64,000 bases of DNA, taken from Foliimonas ilicis (GTDB lineage Bacteria > Pseudomonadota > Alphaproteobacteria > Rhizobiales > Rhizobiaceae). The position numbers and the translations under genes are program-made. The number at the start of each line of letters is the position of its first letter. Within the stretch, counting starts at the first letter, position 1. This document shows positions 1 through 8,322 of the stretch, piece after piece. The stretch is taken from positions 62,001 to 126,000 of the forward strand of contig NZ_JBDUUH010000006.1 in the NCBI RefSeq assembly GCF_039939195.1, written 5' to 3'. Under the pieces are notes generated by a model. It was not told where the DNA came from, did no database searches, and was given only the letters and a program-made list of their open reading frames with translations.

Positions 1-1
1 T

Positions 2-757
2 GTCGAGCTGACGGAAGCTGGCAGGGTTTTCGCAGCCGGTGCGCTTGCGGGGCTCGCGGAGATAGAGCGCTCGGTGGATGCGGTGCGCGATCTCGGCCAA
101 TTGCGCACAGGATTGGTAAGAATCGCTGCTCCTCCATTGATTGGCGCTACAGTGCTCCCGCGCCTCTTGCGGATAGCGAAAGAGACTTATCCAACTCTGC
201 GCATCCGAATTGAGGACGTAGCCGCTGACGCGGTCGTGACAAAGGTACGGACCGGCCTGAGCGATCTGGGGGTGGGAACATTCGCCCAGGATGAAGACGG
301 TATTGAAACACAACGCGTGTTGCGAGACAGCCTGATGTTGTTCATGCAGCCCGACAACCAACTCAGTACACATTCCGAGATTCCGTGGCGCTCGCTGCGC
401 GACATTCCTATCATAGCGCTGACGAGGGAGAGTAATATCCGTCTTCTCACAGAGCTCGGCTTTGAATCTGCCGCGCTTGCCCTTCGACCGCATCTCGAAG
501 TCCATCAGATTCACACCGCGCTGGCACTCGTTGAAAATGGTGCTGGAGTTGCCATTCTACCAACCTATGCCTTTGCCGGGCTCAACGGTCGCAAAATTTT
601 GGCGCGGCCGCTGACAGAGCCAGTCATCGCACGCGACGTGTCTATCATTACAGCGCGCGATCGCGCTGCATCACCCGCTACGATTGCCATCCGTCCACTG
701 CTACGCAGCGTGCTACGCGAACTCGTGCCGCACATTGAGTTTCCTGCGGACAATTAA
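2..757 (+). CDS. LysR family regulator, C-terminal part (truncated by window edge)
   Basis: The reading frame is open from base 2 and begins with the VELTEAGRVF segment that closes the winged-helix domain of LysR regulators, so the DNA-binding N-terminus lies outside the window. About 250 residues remain: the linker helix, then the two-lobed substrate-binding domain (RTGLVRIAAPPLIGATVLPRL is the usual first strand and helix) ending with a hydrophobic lobe around VENGAGVAILPTYAFAGL. Effector and targets cannot be read from the sequence. An internal GTG at 74 gives a shorter ORF but cuts into the conserved helix, so it is not the start. It runs toward the Rrf2 gene on the opposite strand. Confidence 0.9.
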   Translation, partial: VELTEAGRVFAAGALAGLAEIERSVDAVRDLGQLRTGLVRIAAPPLIGATVLPRLLRIAKETYPTLRIRIEDVAADAVVTKVRTGLSDLGVGTFAQDEDGIETQRVLRDSLMLFMQPDNQLSTHSEIPWRSLRDIPIIALTRESNIRLLTELGFESAALALRPHLEVHQIHTALALVENGAGVAILPTYAFAGLNGRKILARPLTEPVIARDVSIITARDRAASPATIAIRPLLRSVLRELVPHIEFPADN

Positions 758-1091
758 TCGGTATCGAGTGTCAAAGCATTGGCGATTAGCTTGCAAGGAG
801 CTCTGAACGCTGTGTAAGAGCATCCAGTGATGCCCACGCATTTCTTGCTCGCGTCCTTGGCAGGAATGCAGCACCGACCTCCTGATTGACGATCGACAAC
901 AAGCTGGCCAGCCTTACGCAATCGTCGTCGTTACCGGCGGCTGTCAGTTCCGGACGCGGCTTCGTTACAGAGAGGTACTCCCGGCCGTATTTCGCGAAAC
1001 GACCGCGACGCACACATTGCCGAGGCTGAGATGCTGGGCTGGTCTCGACCGCCTATCATCAGCTCTATACCTGCGGCGCCTTTCGATATTC
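758..1091. other. Intergenic stretch with a weak decayed reading frame
   Basis: This 334-base gap separates the convergent LysR and Rrf2 genes. On the minus strand two overlapping frames (about 786-1013 and 965-1147) have protein-like composition and could be pieces of one frameshifted gene tail, but I do not recognise a family and neither has a convincing ribosome-binding site. I see no clear terminator or repeat. Confidence 0.3.
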
Positions 1092-1538
1092 TCACGTTGC
1101 ACTTGTCTCCGAAGCGTTGCGGCCTGATGCTGGTCGTCTTGGCACAAGCTGATCGAGCGTCAGCTCACCGAACCGCCTGATGAATAAAGCCTCTGCCTGT
1201 GTCATCGTGCTGGAAAGTGCAACATTGACGTTCTTCTGTACCTGACAATCCGGATGGTCATTCCGATTGCCTATCGCAAATAGATTCGGTCGGTTGAGAG
1301 CCTCGTAAACGTCTAGCAAAGTGATCTGGTTCAGAGGTCGCGCCAATTGCCATCCTCCACCGTGACCTTTTCCCGATCTCACATAGCCGGCGTCACGGAG
1401 GCCGGCCATCGTTCTGCGAAACACAGCCGGGTTGGTTCCCATGCTTTTGGCGAGGACGTCGGAGGTCAAGGGCTCATCAACCTGGCCCATGTGCAAAAGC
1501 ACATGCAGTACGTCCGATAACCTGGTGTCCTTGTTCAT
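1092..1538 (-). CDS. Rrf2 family transcriptional regulator with a single cysteine
   Basis: The 148-residue protein has the Rrf2 layout: an N-terminal winged helix (residues 1-65, with the GHGGGWQLARP wing), a dimerisation helix, and a short C-terminal tail. Fe-S members such as IscR, NsrR and RirA have three clustered cysteines; here I see only Cys98 in the HPDCQV segment, so cluster binding is unlikely and thiol-based or ligand sensing is more plausible (inference). It is divergently transcribed from the MFS/flavoprotein/methyltransferase/GST operon. The tandem palindromes at 1588-1652 lie between the two starts and are the obvious operators, suggesting repression of the operon and autoregulation. 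Confidence 0.85.
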   Translation of the reverse strand: MNKDTRLSDVLHVLLHMGQVDEPLTSDVLAKSMGTNPAVFRRTMAGLRDAGYVRSGKGHGGGWQLARPLNQITLLDVYEALNRPNLFAIGNRNDHPDCQVQKNVNVALSSTMTQAEALFIRRFGELTLDQLVPRRPASGRNASETSAT

Positions 1539-1587
1539 TTCCTGATCCGATCCTTGCGGGCCTCACCGTCAACCATCGTGCACAATC

Positions 1588-1652
1588 TTATGTAGCACCT
1601 ATTGATACATAATAGGCGTCCTGTTATGTAGCATCAACTGATACATTATTGG
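1588..1652. promoter_or_regulatory. Two tandem operator-like palindromes upstream of the MFS operon
   Basis: Two direct copies of a 29-base unit start at 1588 and 1624, 36 bases apart. Each contains TTATGTA and, after 11 bases, TACATAA (first copy, perfect) or TACATTA (second copy, one mismatch). The second copy ends 8 bases before the ATG at 1661 and overlaps where the ribosome-binding site must be. Binding of the neighbouring Rrf2 protein here would block the operon. The site assignment is inference from position and symmetry. Confidence 0.7.
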
Positions 1653-1660
1653 GTGCCATT

Positions 1661-3244
1661 ATGTCCAGCTTCGATACCTCGCTTCCTCCCCTTCTATCCT
1701 CGGTTGAATCGGGCGACCCCACCGTTCACGATCCTCGCCGACGGCGAAGCATTCTGATTACCGTTTGCATCGCGCTGATGGCCGTGATCGCCGCAGTGAC
1801 CGGGCTCAACGTCGCGCAACCGCACCTCGCCCTCGATCTGGGTGCTTCCCAGAGCCAGGTTCTCTGGATGATCAACATCTACGCGATCAGCCTCGCAGCC
1901 CTGTTGCTGCCGCTCGGCGCGGTCGGAGATCGGTGGGGCCGCAAGCCAGTGCTGCTGATCGGTCTCGGTGTCTTCGGTATTGCCAACATCGCGTCGGGCC
2001 TGGCTACCAATACCGAAATCATGCTCGCCGCGCGGTTTATGAGCGGCGTCGGCGCGGCAATGATCATGCCGGTGACGCTCTCGGTCATCACATCGGTCTT
2101 CCCTGACGAGGAACGCTCCAAAGCTATTGGTGTATGGACGGGCGTTGCCGGTGCAGGCGGTATTCTGGGCATGTTCCTTTCCGCCGTGCTGGTTGACTTT
2201 CTGTCTTGGCGTTGGCTGTTCGCCCTACCGGCCATCTTGGCCGTCGTTGCGGCCGTGATGGCGCTGCGCGCAGTCCCGAACTCACGCCAGTTTTCGCCCC
2301 ATCGGTTCGATACTGTTGGATCGGTCCTGTCGCTTGTCGCCATCATGGGTGCCAGCTTCGCTTTGCATGAAGGCCCCGCGATCGGATGGTCAGCTCCTGA
2401 AACGCTTGCCGGTCTAGCCCTTGGCGTCGGTGCGTTTGGTGCATTTATCTGGTGGGAATTGCGTCACCCCGAACCGCTGCTCGATATCCGCCTATTCAGA
2501 AAGCGCAGCCTGACGAGCGGTTCAGTATCACTGATGACCTGGTTCGGTGTTCAGGCGGGCGTGTTCATCGTCCTCTATCCCTTCTTTCAGGCTGTACTTG
2601 GCTGGTCGGGCCTGCTCGCCACGGTTGGACTGATGCCCATGGCGCTCTTGATGATGATTTTTTCCGGAGTTGCGCCGCGACTGTCCGCAAAGATTGGCCC
2701 CAAGGCGACGATTGCCAGCGGTGTTCTACTCGGTGGCGCCGGCCTCGCACTCATGGCGATGCTCGTTTCAGTCGATGGCGGCTACCTTTCGGTGCTTCTT
2801 GGCATGATCACAATGGGCATCGGCATGGGTCTCGCCATGGCGCCATCGACCGAAGCCATCACCTCGTCTCTGCCGCGCGAACAGCAGGGCGTGGCATCCG
2901 CGCTCAATGACGTGACTCGTGAGCTGGGCACTTCGCTTGGTGTGGCACTGCTCGGTGCGGTGTTCGCGGCTGGCTATGGCAGCGCGATCGCGCCGCTTTT
3001 ATCGGATTTTCCCGACGATGCGGCGGCAGCCGCTAGCCAGAATATCGCCAATGCCATGGCCATCGTCGAGCAAGGGCTTCCCTATGCCGATGCCCTCTAT
3101 CGGACAGCGCAGGAAGCGTTCGTTCAGGGCTGGCAGCAAGCCATGTGGGCCGGGGTCGCGGTAATGGCGGTTCTCTTCGCTTTCGTCGTCATGCGCGGCC
3201 CGGCAAAGCCTGTGCCGGTCGTTCCGGTTCCGGCCGAAATCTGA
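1661..3244 (+). CDS. MFS multidrug efflux transporter, DHA2 (14-TM) type
   Basis: The 527-residue membrane protein is predicted to export drugs by proton antiport. Motif A (GDRWGRKP, residues 89-96) follows the second membrane helix, the AGAGGILG stretch fits motif C, and the length and extra central helices fit the 14-helix QacA/EmrB-like DHA2 class. I chose ATG 1661 rather than TTG 1649, because 1649 falls inside the second operator repeat. The flavoprotein gene begins 15 bases after the stop, so this is the first gene of an operon with a dithiol-oxidase-like protein, a methyltransferase and a GST. Substrate is unknown; the neighbours suggest a thiol-reactive or disulfide toxin (inference). 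Confidence 0.9.
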   Translation: MSSFDTSLPPLLSSVESGDPTVHDPRRRRSILITVCIALMAVIAAVTGLNVAQPHLALDLGASQSQVLWMINIYAISLAALLLPLGAVGDRWGRKPVLLIGLGVFGIANIASGLATNTEIMLAARFMSGVGAAMIMPVTLSVITSVFPDEERSKAIGVWTGVAGAGGILGMFLSAVLVDFLSWRWLFALPAILAVVAAVMALRAVPNSRQFSPHRFDTVGSVLSLVAIMGASFALHEGPAIGWSAPETLAGLALGVGAFGAFIWWELRHPEPLLDIRLFRKRSLTSGSVSLMTWFGVQAGVFIVLYPFFQAVLGWSGLLATVGLMPMALLMMIFSGVAPRLSAKIGPKATIASGVLLGGAGLALMAMLVSVDGGYLSVLLGMITMGIGMGLAMAPSTEAITSSLPREQQGVASALNDVTRELGTSLGVALLGAVFAAGYGSAIAPLLSDFPDDAAAAASQNIANAMAIVEQGLPYADALYRTAQEAFVQGWQQAMWAGVAVMAVLFAFVVMRGPAKPVPVVPVPAEI

Positions 3245-3259
3245 TCGCTGGAGGTTTTC

Positions 3260-4162
3260 ATGCACTACGATGCCATCATCATCGGCGGCAGCTTTGCCGG
3301 CCTCTCCGCCGCCATGTATCTGGCGCGCGCCCGCAAGACGGTCTGCGTGCTCGATACGGGCGAACCCCGAAATCGGTTCGCCGCACAATCGCACGGCTTT
3401 TTCGCTCAGGACGGGAGCAATCCCAAAGCCATGCTCGATACAATGCGAGAGCAGGTCGCGGCCTATCCAACGGTGACTTTCATCAAAGATGCCGCCGCGG
3501 ATGCCTGCAACAATAGAGGCACCTTTTCGCTCGCCCTATGGAGCGGGGCAATAATTAATGGGAGCCGGCTGCTCCTGTCCTTCGGCATTTCCGACATCAT
3601 GCCCGATAAACCCGGATTGGCGGAACGCTGGGGATCGTCGGTCATCCATTGCCCCTATTGCCACGGCTATGAGTTTGCCGGTCAGAATCTCGGTGTTCTC
3701 AACGTCACCCCCATGTCGGTTCATCAGGCAGCACTTATCTCGGAATGGGGCCCCACGACTTTCTACCTCGATGGCAGCCAGATCGACCAGCAAGCACGCG
3801 AAGATCTAGAACGCCGCGGCGTTCAGATCGAGGCTGCACCCGTCGAGCGGCTGACCGGCGAAGGTCATACCCTTTCGGAGATCCAATTGGCCGGTGGTCG
3901 GTCCCGCCTGCTCGACGCGCTGTTCATTGGTCCACGCCATCATCTCAACAGCGCTATTGCCGAACAGATCGGATGCGCGATCGAGGCAGGCCCACTTGGA
4001 CCGATGATCAAGGTCGATGAGATGCAGATGACCAGCGTGCCGAATGTGTTCGCCGCAGGCGATATTACCAGAATCGCGCACAACGTCACCTTTGCCTGCG
4101 CCGATGGTGTCATGGCCGCCATGGCGATCCATCGTTCGCTGGCCTTCGAGGCAGCGGCATGA
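3260..4162 (+). CDS. NAD(P)/FAD-dependent oxidoreductase, thioredoxin-reductase-like (dithiol oxidase type)
   Basis: A 300-residue two-domain flavoprotein. The FAD-binding Rossmann motif GGSFAG is at residues 9-14, a redox-active pair CPYC at 131-134 is followed by HGYE, and a GDIT flavin-binding motif lies near the C-terminus. The CxxCHGYE arrangement is shared by thioredoxin-reductase-like proteins and by the GliT/HlmI enzymes that oxidise dithiols of gliotoxin and holomycin to disulfides. A strong ribosome-binding site (GGAGG) precedes ATG 3260. The methyltransferase start overlaps its stop by four bases (ATGA), indicating translational coupling. Without a thioredoxin partner nearby, a small-molecule dithiol/disulfide substrate is plausible, but a general disulfide reductase remains possible. 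Confidence 0.85.
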   Translation: MHYDAIIIGGSFAGLSAAMYLARARKTVCVLDTGEPRNRFAAQSHGFFAQDGSNPKAMLDTMREQVAAYPTVTFIKDAAADACNNRGTFSLALWSGAIINGSRLLLSFGISDIMPDKPGLAERWGSSVIHCPYCHGYEFAGQNLGVLNVTPMSVHQAALISEWGPTTFYLDGSQIDQQAREDLERRGVQIEAAPVERLTGEGHTLSEIQLAGGRSRLLDALFIGPRHHLNSAIAEQIGCAIEAGPLGPMIKVDEMQMTSVPNVFAAGDITRIAHNVTFACADGVMAAMAIHRSLAFEAAA

Positions 4163-4839
4163 ACGCCAACGTGAACCCGTTCATGAACCCGGCTGCTGTC
4201 GCGTCCTATGCCGAGGAAACGCCAAAGAAGGTGCCAGGTTTGTTGGACCTGCACCGGATGGTGGCGCTCCTCCTTGCCGAGCGTGCGCCGGATGCCGCCC
4301 GCATTCTGGTCGTCGGCGCCGGCGGCGGTTTGGAACTAAAGGCTATGGCGCTGGCGCAGCCCGGTTGGCGTTTTGTCGGTGTCGACCCTTCCACAGCCAT
4401 GCTCGACATTGCCCGGCAGACGATCAAGCCCTTTGCCGAGCAAATAGAACTTTTGCCTGGGACGGTCGATCAAGCTCCAGGCGGTCCTTTCGATGGCGCG
4501 ACATGCCTGCTCACACTCCATTTTCTCGACCGGGACGCGCGGTTGCATGTTCTCAGGGAAATTTGCTGCCGTCTAAGACCCGGCAGCGTTCTCGTGGTCG
4601 CCCATCACGCAGCGCCTGACAACGAGGCCGAACGCTGGCTGGCGAGATCGGCCGCCTTCGCCAATCGTGCCGCGCTCGACCCCAAAGTCGCCGCCGCGTC
4701 CGCAAAAAGCATGGCTGAACGCCTGCCGCTCCTGCCCTCTGCCGACGAGGAAGCGTTGTTGGTCGAAGCGGGCTTTCGAAACCCAGCCTTGTTCTACGCT
4801 GCGTTCTCATTCCGCGGTTGGGTTGCGACCGCGAGCTAG
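4159..4839 (+). CDS. Class I SAM-dependent methyltransferase
   Basis: The 226-residue protein has the class I Rossmann methyltransferase core: motif I VVGAGGG near residues 50-56, the acidic end of strand 2 in VGVDPS, and a motif IV region around ATCLLTLHFLDRD. Its substrate cannot be deduced from sequence alone. It overlaps the upstream flavoprotein gene by four bases and is followed by a GST gene, so all are probably made from one transcript. In gliotoxin-producing fungi a methyltransferase caps the thiols of the reduced toxin; an S-methyltransferase role here is an inference from that gene partnership. Confidence 0.8.
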   Translation: MNANVNPFMNPAAVASYAEETPKKVPGLLDLHRMVALLLAERAPDAARILVVGAGGGLELKAMALAQPGWRFVGVDPSTAMLDIARQTIKPFAEQIELLPGTVDQAPGGPFDGATCLLTLHFLDRDARLHVLREICCRLRPGSVLVVAHHAAPDNEAERWLARSAAFANRAALDPKVAAASAKSMAERLPLLPSADEEALLVEAGFRNPALFYAAFSFRGWVATAS

Positions 4840-4880
4840 CATTAACAAGCCACACGCAGGACAACATAGAGATCGAAACA

Positions 4881-5570
4881 TTGCCCATCACGCTCTACAA
4901 CTTCGCCTTCGGACCTTATCCGCAGCGCCTCAATATCTATCTGGCCGAAAAAGAGCCCTCCAATGTTGAGCTTGTCCTGTATGGCGAGCCGGACAGGAAC
5001 GCGGGCTTTCCGCCGGAGGCGGTCAAGGGCCTGACTGTGACAGGCTCGATGCCAATTCTCCAAGACGATGATGGTACGGTCGTCGGCCAGTCACTCGCCA
5101 TCCTCGAATATCTGGAAGACACGGCCTCCGGCCCTGACATGCTAGGCGCCACACCGGCCGCCCGGGCTCGCACCCGGCAGTTCGTCCATATGCTCGATGA
5201 AGCGCTGACGTTCTTTGGATTATGGGCAAGACATGGAAGCGTCCTCGGCCACGGCATCGTGCGAACCAGCCAGGAGGTCGCTGAAATCTGTGCGGCGCGG
5301 TATTTCGATCAGCTTCGGCTCATCGACCGTATGATGGGCAAGGATGAATTTATTGCCGGCGATCGGGTGACTGTGGCCGATTGCGTTGCGATGGCCACCT
5401 TGCAATATGTGGCCGACTTTTACGACGTGCCGATTCCATCTGAATGCATGAAGCTTCAGGGCTGGTTCGACAGGTTTTCTCGACGCCCGAGTGTGGCCCG
5501 CCCCTCGTATCCTGAGACCAAGCGCTTGAAAGCGCTTGGTCTCATGGAGCAAACGGGTGTGTCGCTCTAG
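4881..5570 (+). CDS. Glutathione S-transferase family protein
   Basis: About 229 residues. The N-terminal thioredoxin-like domain runs from PITLYNFAFGPYPQRLNIYL through the GSMPILQDDDG and VGQSLAILEYLED motifs that bind glutathione; an all-helical domain follows, with the FIAGDRVTVADC N-capping segment typical of the family. TTG 4881 fits the usual family N-terminus; the frame also runs back to TTG 4818 inside the methyltransferase gene, and no site has a strong Shine-Dalgarno sequence, so the start is uncertain. It is the last gene of the Rrf2-controlled operon and could conjugate or reduce thiol-reactive compounds. It converges on the DoxX gene with a four-base overlap. Confidence 0.8.
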   Translation: MPITLYNFAFGPYPQRLNIYLAEKEPSNVELVLYGEPDRNAGFPPEAVKGLTVTGSMPILQDDDGTVVGQSLAILEYLEDTASGPDMLGATPAARARTRQFVHMLDEALTFFGLWARHGSVLGHGIVRTSQEVAEICAARYFDQLRLIDRMMGKDEFIAGDRVTVADCVAMATLQYVADFYDVPIPSECMKLQGWFDRFSRRPSVARPSYPETKRLKALGLMEQTGVSL

Positions 5571-6013
5571 AACTGTCTGCCTATTCGTGCATCGACCGAG
5601 TGCGCGTTACCGCCGCGGATGACAAGGAAGGCCATTATCGCGGCCCAGAGAATCGACTTCTCGGCTCCGGCATATCCCTGGCCCAATGTGATCCAGTGAA
5701 ACCAGACAGTGACCAGCAGAACGATGGTCGCTGCTGCCGCAGCCGGACGCGTGAAGAGGCCCAGGGCAATGAGGATGCCCCCGAAAAACTCGGTCGCCGC
5801 GAGCAGTGGTGACCAGAATATGCCCGGGTAGAATCCCAGCCCTTCAACCATTTCCACGGCTCCAAAAGGGTTCATCAGTTTCGGAAAGCCGTGGGTCACG
5901 AGGGCAACTCCCGACACGACCCGCAAAACGGTTTCTGCCGGTGTGTCGAGGCGCGCGTAGAGCGAGGCCAATGCGGGAAAGTAGAGGGCATTTCGGAATT
6001 TGGTCGTCTGCAT
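5567..6013 (-). CDS. DoxX family membrane protein
   Basis: A 148-residue protein with four predicted membrane helices and the DoxX signature: ALVTHGFPKLMNPFG after helix 1, then ATEFFGGILIALGLFTRPAA, and a TVWFHW segment. DoxX proteins are poorly characterised inner-membrane proteins linked to redox or quinone stress and sulfur metabolism. ATG 6013 follows a GAAAGG ribosome-binding site; an earlier in-frame start adds 14 unlikely residues. The gene overlaps the end of the convergent GST gene and lies downstream of the MipA gene in the same direction. Confidence 0.85.
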   Translation of the reverse strand: MQTTKFRNALYFPALASLYARLDTPAETVLRVVSGVALVTHGFPKLMNPFGAVEMVEGLGFYPGIFWSPLLAATEFFGGILIALGLFTRPAAAAATIVLLVTVWFHWITLGQGYAGAEKSILWAAIMAFLVIRGGNAHSVDARIGRQF

Positions 6014-6096
6014 GATGGAAAACCTTTCGTGGTGGCAGATACGAGCCGCGCCCAAACAACCAAAGTTTGGAACGTAGAGCGCGTTTTCTGAAGGGG

Positions 6097-6855
6097 TTAG
6101 AATTTGTAGGCGTAGCCGAACATGAAGGAGGCAAGGGTCTTGTCGACAGTGATCGGGCTGTCGGCAATGCTGTCACCAACTCTGGTGACGCTGGCGTCCA
6201 ACATTACGTGGTGGTTTTCGCCAAGCGAGTGAAAGGCGCTGATACCTGCTTCAAAATTGATCGTTGACGATCCTTCGTAGGCAGCGCGCGTGGCTGTCGC
6301 CTCTTCGGGGCGAACGCCGTAATAGTAGTTGACGGTGTTTGAATCGAGCCAGGTGGCTCCAACCCTCGGGGTCAGGCCGATCCCGTTGAGGAAAAACGTG
6401 TGCGATGCGGCCAATTTGATCCGGCTGCCTTCACTGTCGCCGGACACTTCGAACATGCCTTCAACGCTCAGATCTACCAGAGGTGTGTTCCACTCAATAG
6501 CAGGTCCACTCCAAAGCGCGGCTCGCCGACGGTCCATGCCGTCCAGAATGTCGGCATCACCGGGCTTGTAGCCCTCGGCGAACATGTAGCGGGATCTCAG
6601 CGAGACGTTCAGGGTCTCCGATGAAAACCACGGCAGCTTCAGGTCCGCGGCGTCGCCTCGCACCCGAAAATAGGTGCTGTCAAAGTCGATGATCGGAACT
6701 GGGCTGGTCGTTGAAGTGCCATATGCCTGCTGGCTCCAAATCACACCGGCACCGGCTTCAAACTGCCAGTCCTGCCCTTGAGCGACGGCAGGTATATTGG
6801 CGAGAAACGCCAGGGTAATGGTCGAAGATATCAGCGTCCGTTTGCAAAAGTTCAT
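6097..6855 (-). CDS. MipA/OmpV family outer-membrane protein
   Basis: A 252-residue beta-barrel protein with a cleavable signal peptide: basic start, hydrophobic core LISSTITLAFLANIPAVA, likely cut near AVAQG. The mature part alternates short aromatic-rich strands, contains the RVGATWLDS segment, and ends in phenylalanine (FGYAYKF), the usual barrel signature. MipA/OmpV proteins sit in the outer membrane; some scaffold murein enzymes or take part in osmoregulation and antibiotic response, but the role here is unknown. ATG 6855 with AAAGGG upstream is preferred over an earlier start seven codons upstream. Confidence 0.85.
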   Translation of the reverse strand: MNFCKRTLISSTITLAFLANIPAVAQGQDWQFEAGAGVIWSQQAYGTSTTSPVPIIDFDSTYFRVRGDAADLKLPWFSSETLNVSLRSRYMFAEGYKPGDADILDGMDRRRAALWSGPAIEWNTPLVDLSVEGMFEVSGDSEGSRIKLAASHTFFLNGIGLTPRVGATWLDSNTVNYYYGVRPEEATATRAAYEGSSTINFEAGISAFHSLGENHHVMLDASVTRVGDSIADSPITVDKTLASFMFGYAYKF

Positions 6856-6962
6856 GGGATGAGGCCCTTTAGCCATGCCGGAGGCGTTCGCCGAAAAACG
6901 ACGCTCCCGACAAGGTGATTGCGATAGAGATTGATTTAGAAGTTGGTCGTGAAGCCGTCGCT

Positions 6963-7394
6963 TCAGCGCGACTTGCTAGAAATGCCAGTTGAAGCTGGCG
7001 CAGAACTTCCGCTATAGCCAGCCAGACCAGAAACCAGACCTGCTACGTCAGGCATCGCCTGGTAACGCCGCCTATGGATATTAGCGATCTTTGCATTCAT
7101 ATCGGGATCGGCATCGTCGGTGATGTCAAATGACATGAATTTCTCGACAAGAGGCAGGCCGATCCGATCGATTTCGCGATGCGTTGGATCGTTCATCATG
7201 GCCTCATAATCGGCAAGATTCTCAACGGCCGTGATGGCACCATAGTCAAATTCGCCCCCATAATCAGGGCCGATGACCAATGAGCGTACGAGGGGGTTGC
7301 TGACGCTTTCTCGGCGCATGCGTTCCAGGATGGCATTGGCCTGTTCCTTGGAAACTTCGGGTTTGATGCTCATGCGAATGCAATGATAGATCAT
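6963..7394 (-). CDS. Dabb (stress-responsive alpha/beta-barrel) domain protein
   Basis: A 143-residue protein with a single dimeric alpha/beta barrel domain in residues 1-105: it opens with MIYHCIRMSIKPEVSKEQ and has the conserved GPDYGG and YEAMMNDPTHREID segments. The last 35 residues are low complexity. Dabb proteins bind or modify small aromatic or polyketide-like molecules. The gene starts 24 bases after the NmrA stop, so it is probably the last gene of the TetR-controlled MFS/NmrA/Dabb operon. Confidence 0.8.
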   Translation of the reverse strand: MIYHCIRMSIKPEVSKEQANAILERMRRESVSNPLVRSLVIGPDYGGEFDYGAITAVENLADYEAMMNDPTHREIDRIGLPLVEKFMSFDITDDADPDMNAKIANIHRRRYQAMPDVAGLVSGLAGYSGSSAPASTGISSKSR

Positions 7395-7418
7395 CTTGGG
7401 TCCTTTCGGGGTTGGGTG

Positions 7419-8273
7419 TCAGGCTCGGCCGAACGCAGCGACGTGATCGCGGGCGAAGTCGGCAATATCGCGCGGTTCATGGCCGGTCAGTTCGGCGACG
7501 CTTGTGTGCACGTCGGATGCCTCGCCCCGCGCATAATGGGCATAGTCCTCGACCAGCCCGGCAAGCTGCCACTCCGGCAGGTAGCCTTGCAAAGCGCCGG
7601 CGAACTGATCTGGTGTGATTTCGTGGAAGGTGATGTTGCGTCCGGTCGCTTCGCCGATTGCTTGCGCCATTTCGGCGTGGGTTACAGCGCGCGGACCCGT
7701 CAAAGTATAGGTTCTTCCCTCATGACCGCTTCCCGTCAGAACAGTAGCCGCCGAAGCTGCAATATCGCGCACATCTAGGGTGCTCACGGCGGCGATGCCG
7801 ATCGGAGCCGCGAAGGCGCCATTCGCAATTGTTGGAGCAAATGCGAGCAGGGATTGCATGAAGAGGTTTGGCCTCAAAACGGTGAGGTCGAACTCGAGCT
7901 TGGCCACAGCATCCTCGACGCGGGCGTGCCAGCGTAGAAACCGGACTGGCGAAACCTCCCGCGCGCCGTACTGCGAGAGCAGCACGAGCTTTGTCACGCC
8001 GGCCTGCTTGGCGAGGTTCGCGAATCTGATCTGCAAGGTGGCTGCGTCTTCGCCCGAGGGGCTGTTCAGGAAGGCAACATCGATACCTTCCAATGCACTC
8101 CGGAGTGCATTTTCATCGCCAAGATCAGCGATAATCTTACGTGCGCCCGGGAGTGACCAGGCAGGGTTACGCGACATGGTGGCAACTGTCGCATTCCGGG
8201 CCAGCAATTCAGGAACGAGGGTCGAGCCAATTGCGCCGCTCGCGCCGGTGACTAGGATCGAAGGGGTGGACAT
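7419..8273 (-). CDS. NmrA-like NAD(P)-binding oxidoreductase (atypical SDR)
   Basis: A 284-residue protein with the GASGAIG dinucleotide-binding motif at residues 10-16 and the NmrA/HSCARG layout: VAFLNSPSGED, LVLLSQYGA, TVLRPNLFMQ, and a substrate cap at the C-terminus. The classical YxxxK pair is not obvious, so it may be a redox sensor or a quinone-reducing enzyme rather than a standard dehydrogenase. ATG 8273 gives a normal N-terminus; the frame extends 75 codons upstream only as a shadow of the MFS gene. It lies 49 bases after the MFS stop, in one operon. Confidence 0.85.
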   Translation of the reverse strand: MSTPSILVTGASGAIGSTLVPELLARNATVATMSRNPAWSLPGARKIIADLGDENALRSALEGIDVAFLNSPSGEDAATLQIRFANLAKQAGVTKLVLLSQYGAREVSPVRFLRWHARVEDAVAKLEFDLTVLRPNLFMQSLLAFAPTIANGAFAAPIGIAAVSTLDVRDIAASAATVLTGSGHEGRTYTLTGPRAVTHAEMAQAIGEATGRNITFHEITPDQFAGALQGYLPEWQLAGLVEDYAHYARGEASDVHTSVAELTGHEPRDIADFARDHVAAFGRA

Positions 8274-8322
8274 GGAGAGAGGCTTTCGTTGGTTGAGTGT
8301 GGAATGTGTTTCTGACGAGGGC

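Noticed and set aside
1649..1660. TTG 1649 as the start of the MFS gene
   Set aside because: It lies in the second operator repeat, and ATG 1661 gives a normal protein.
4818..4880. Longer GST start at TTG 4818
   Set aside because: The extra 21 residues do not fit the family N-terminus and lie inside the methyltransferase gene; kept only as an alternative.
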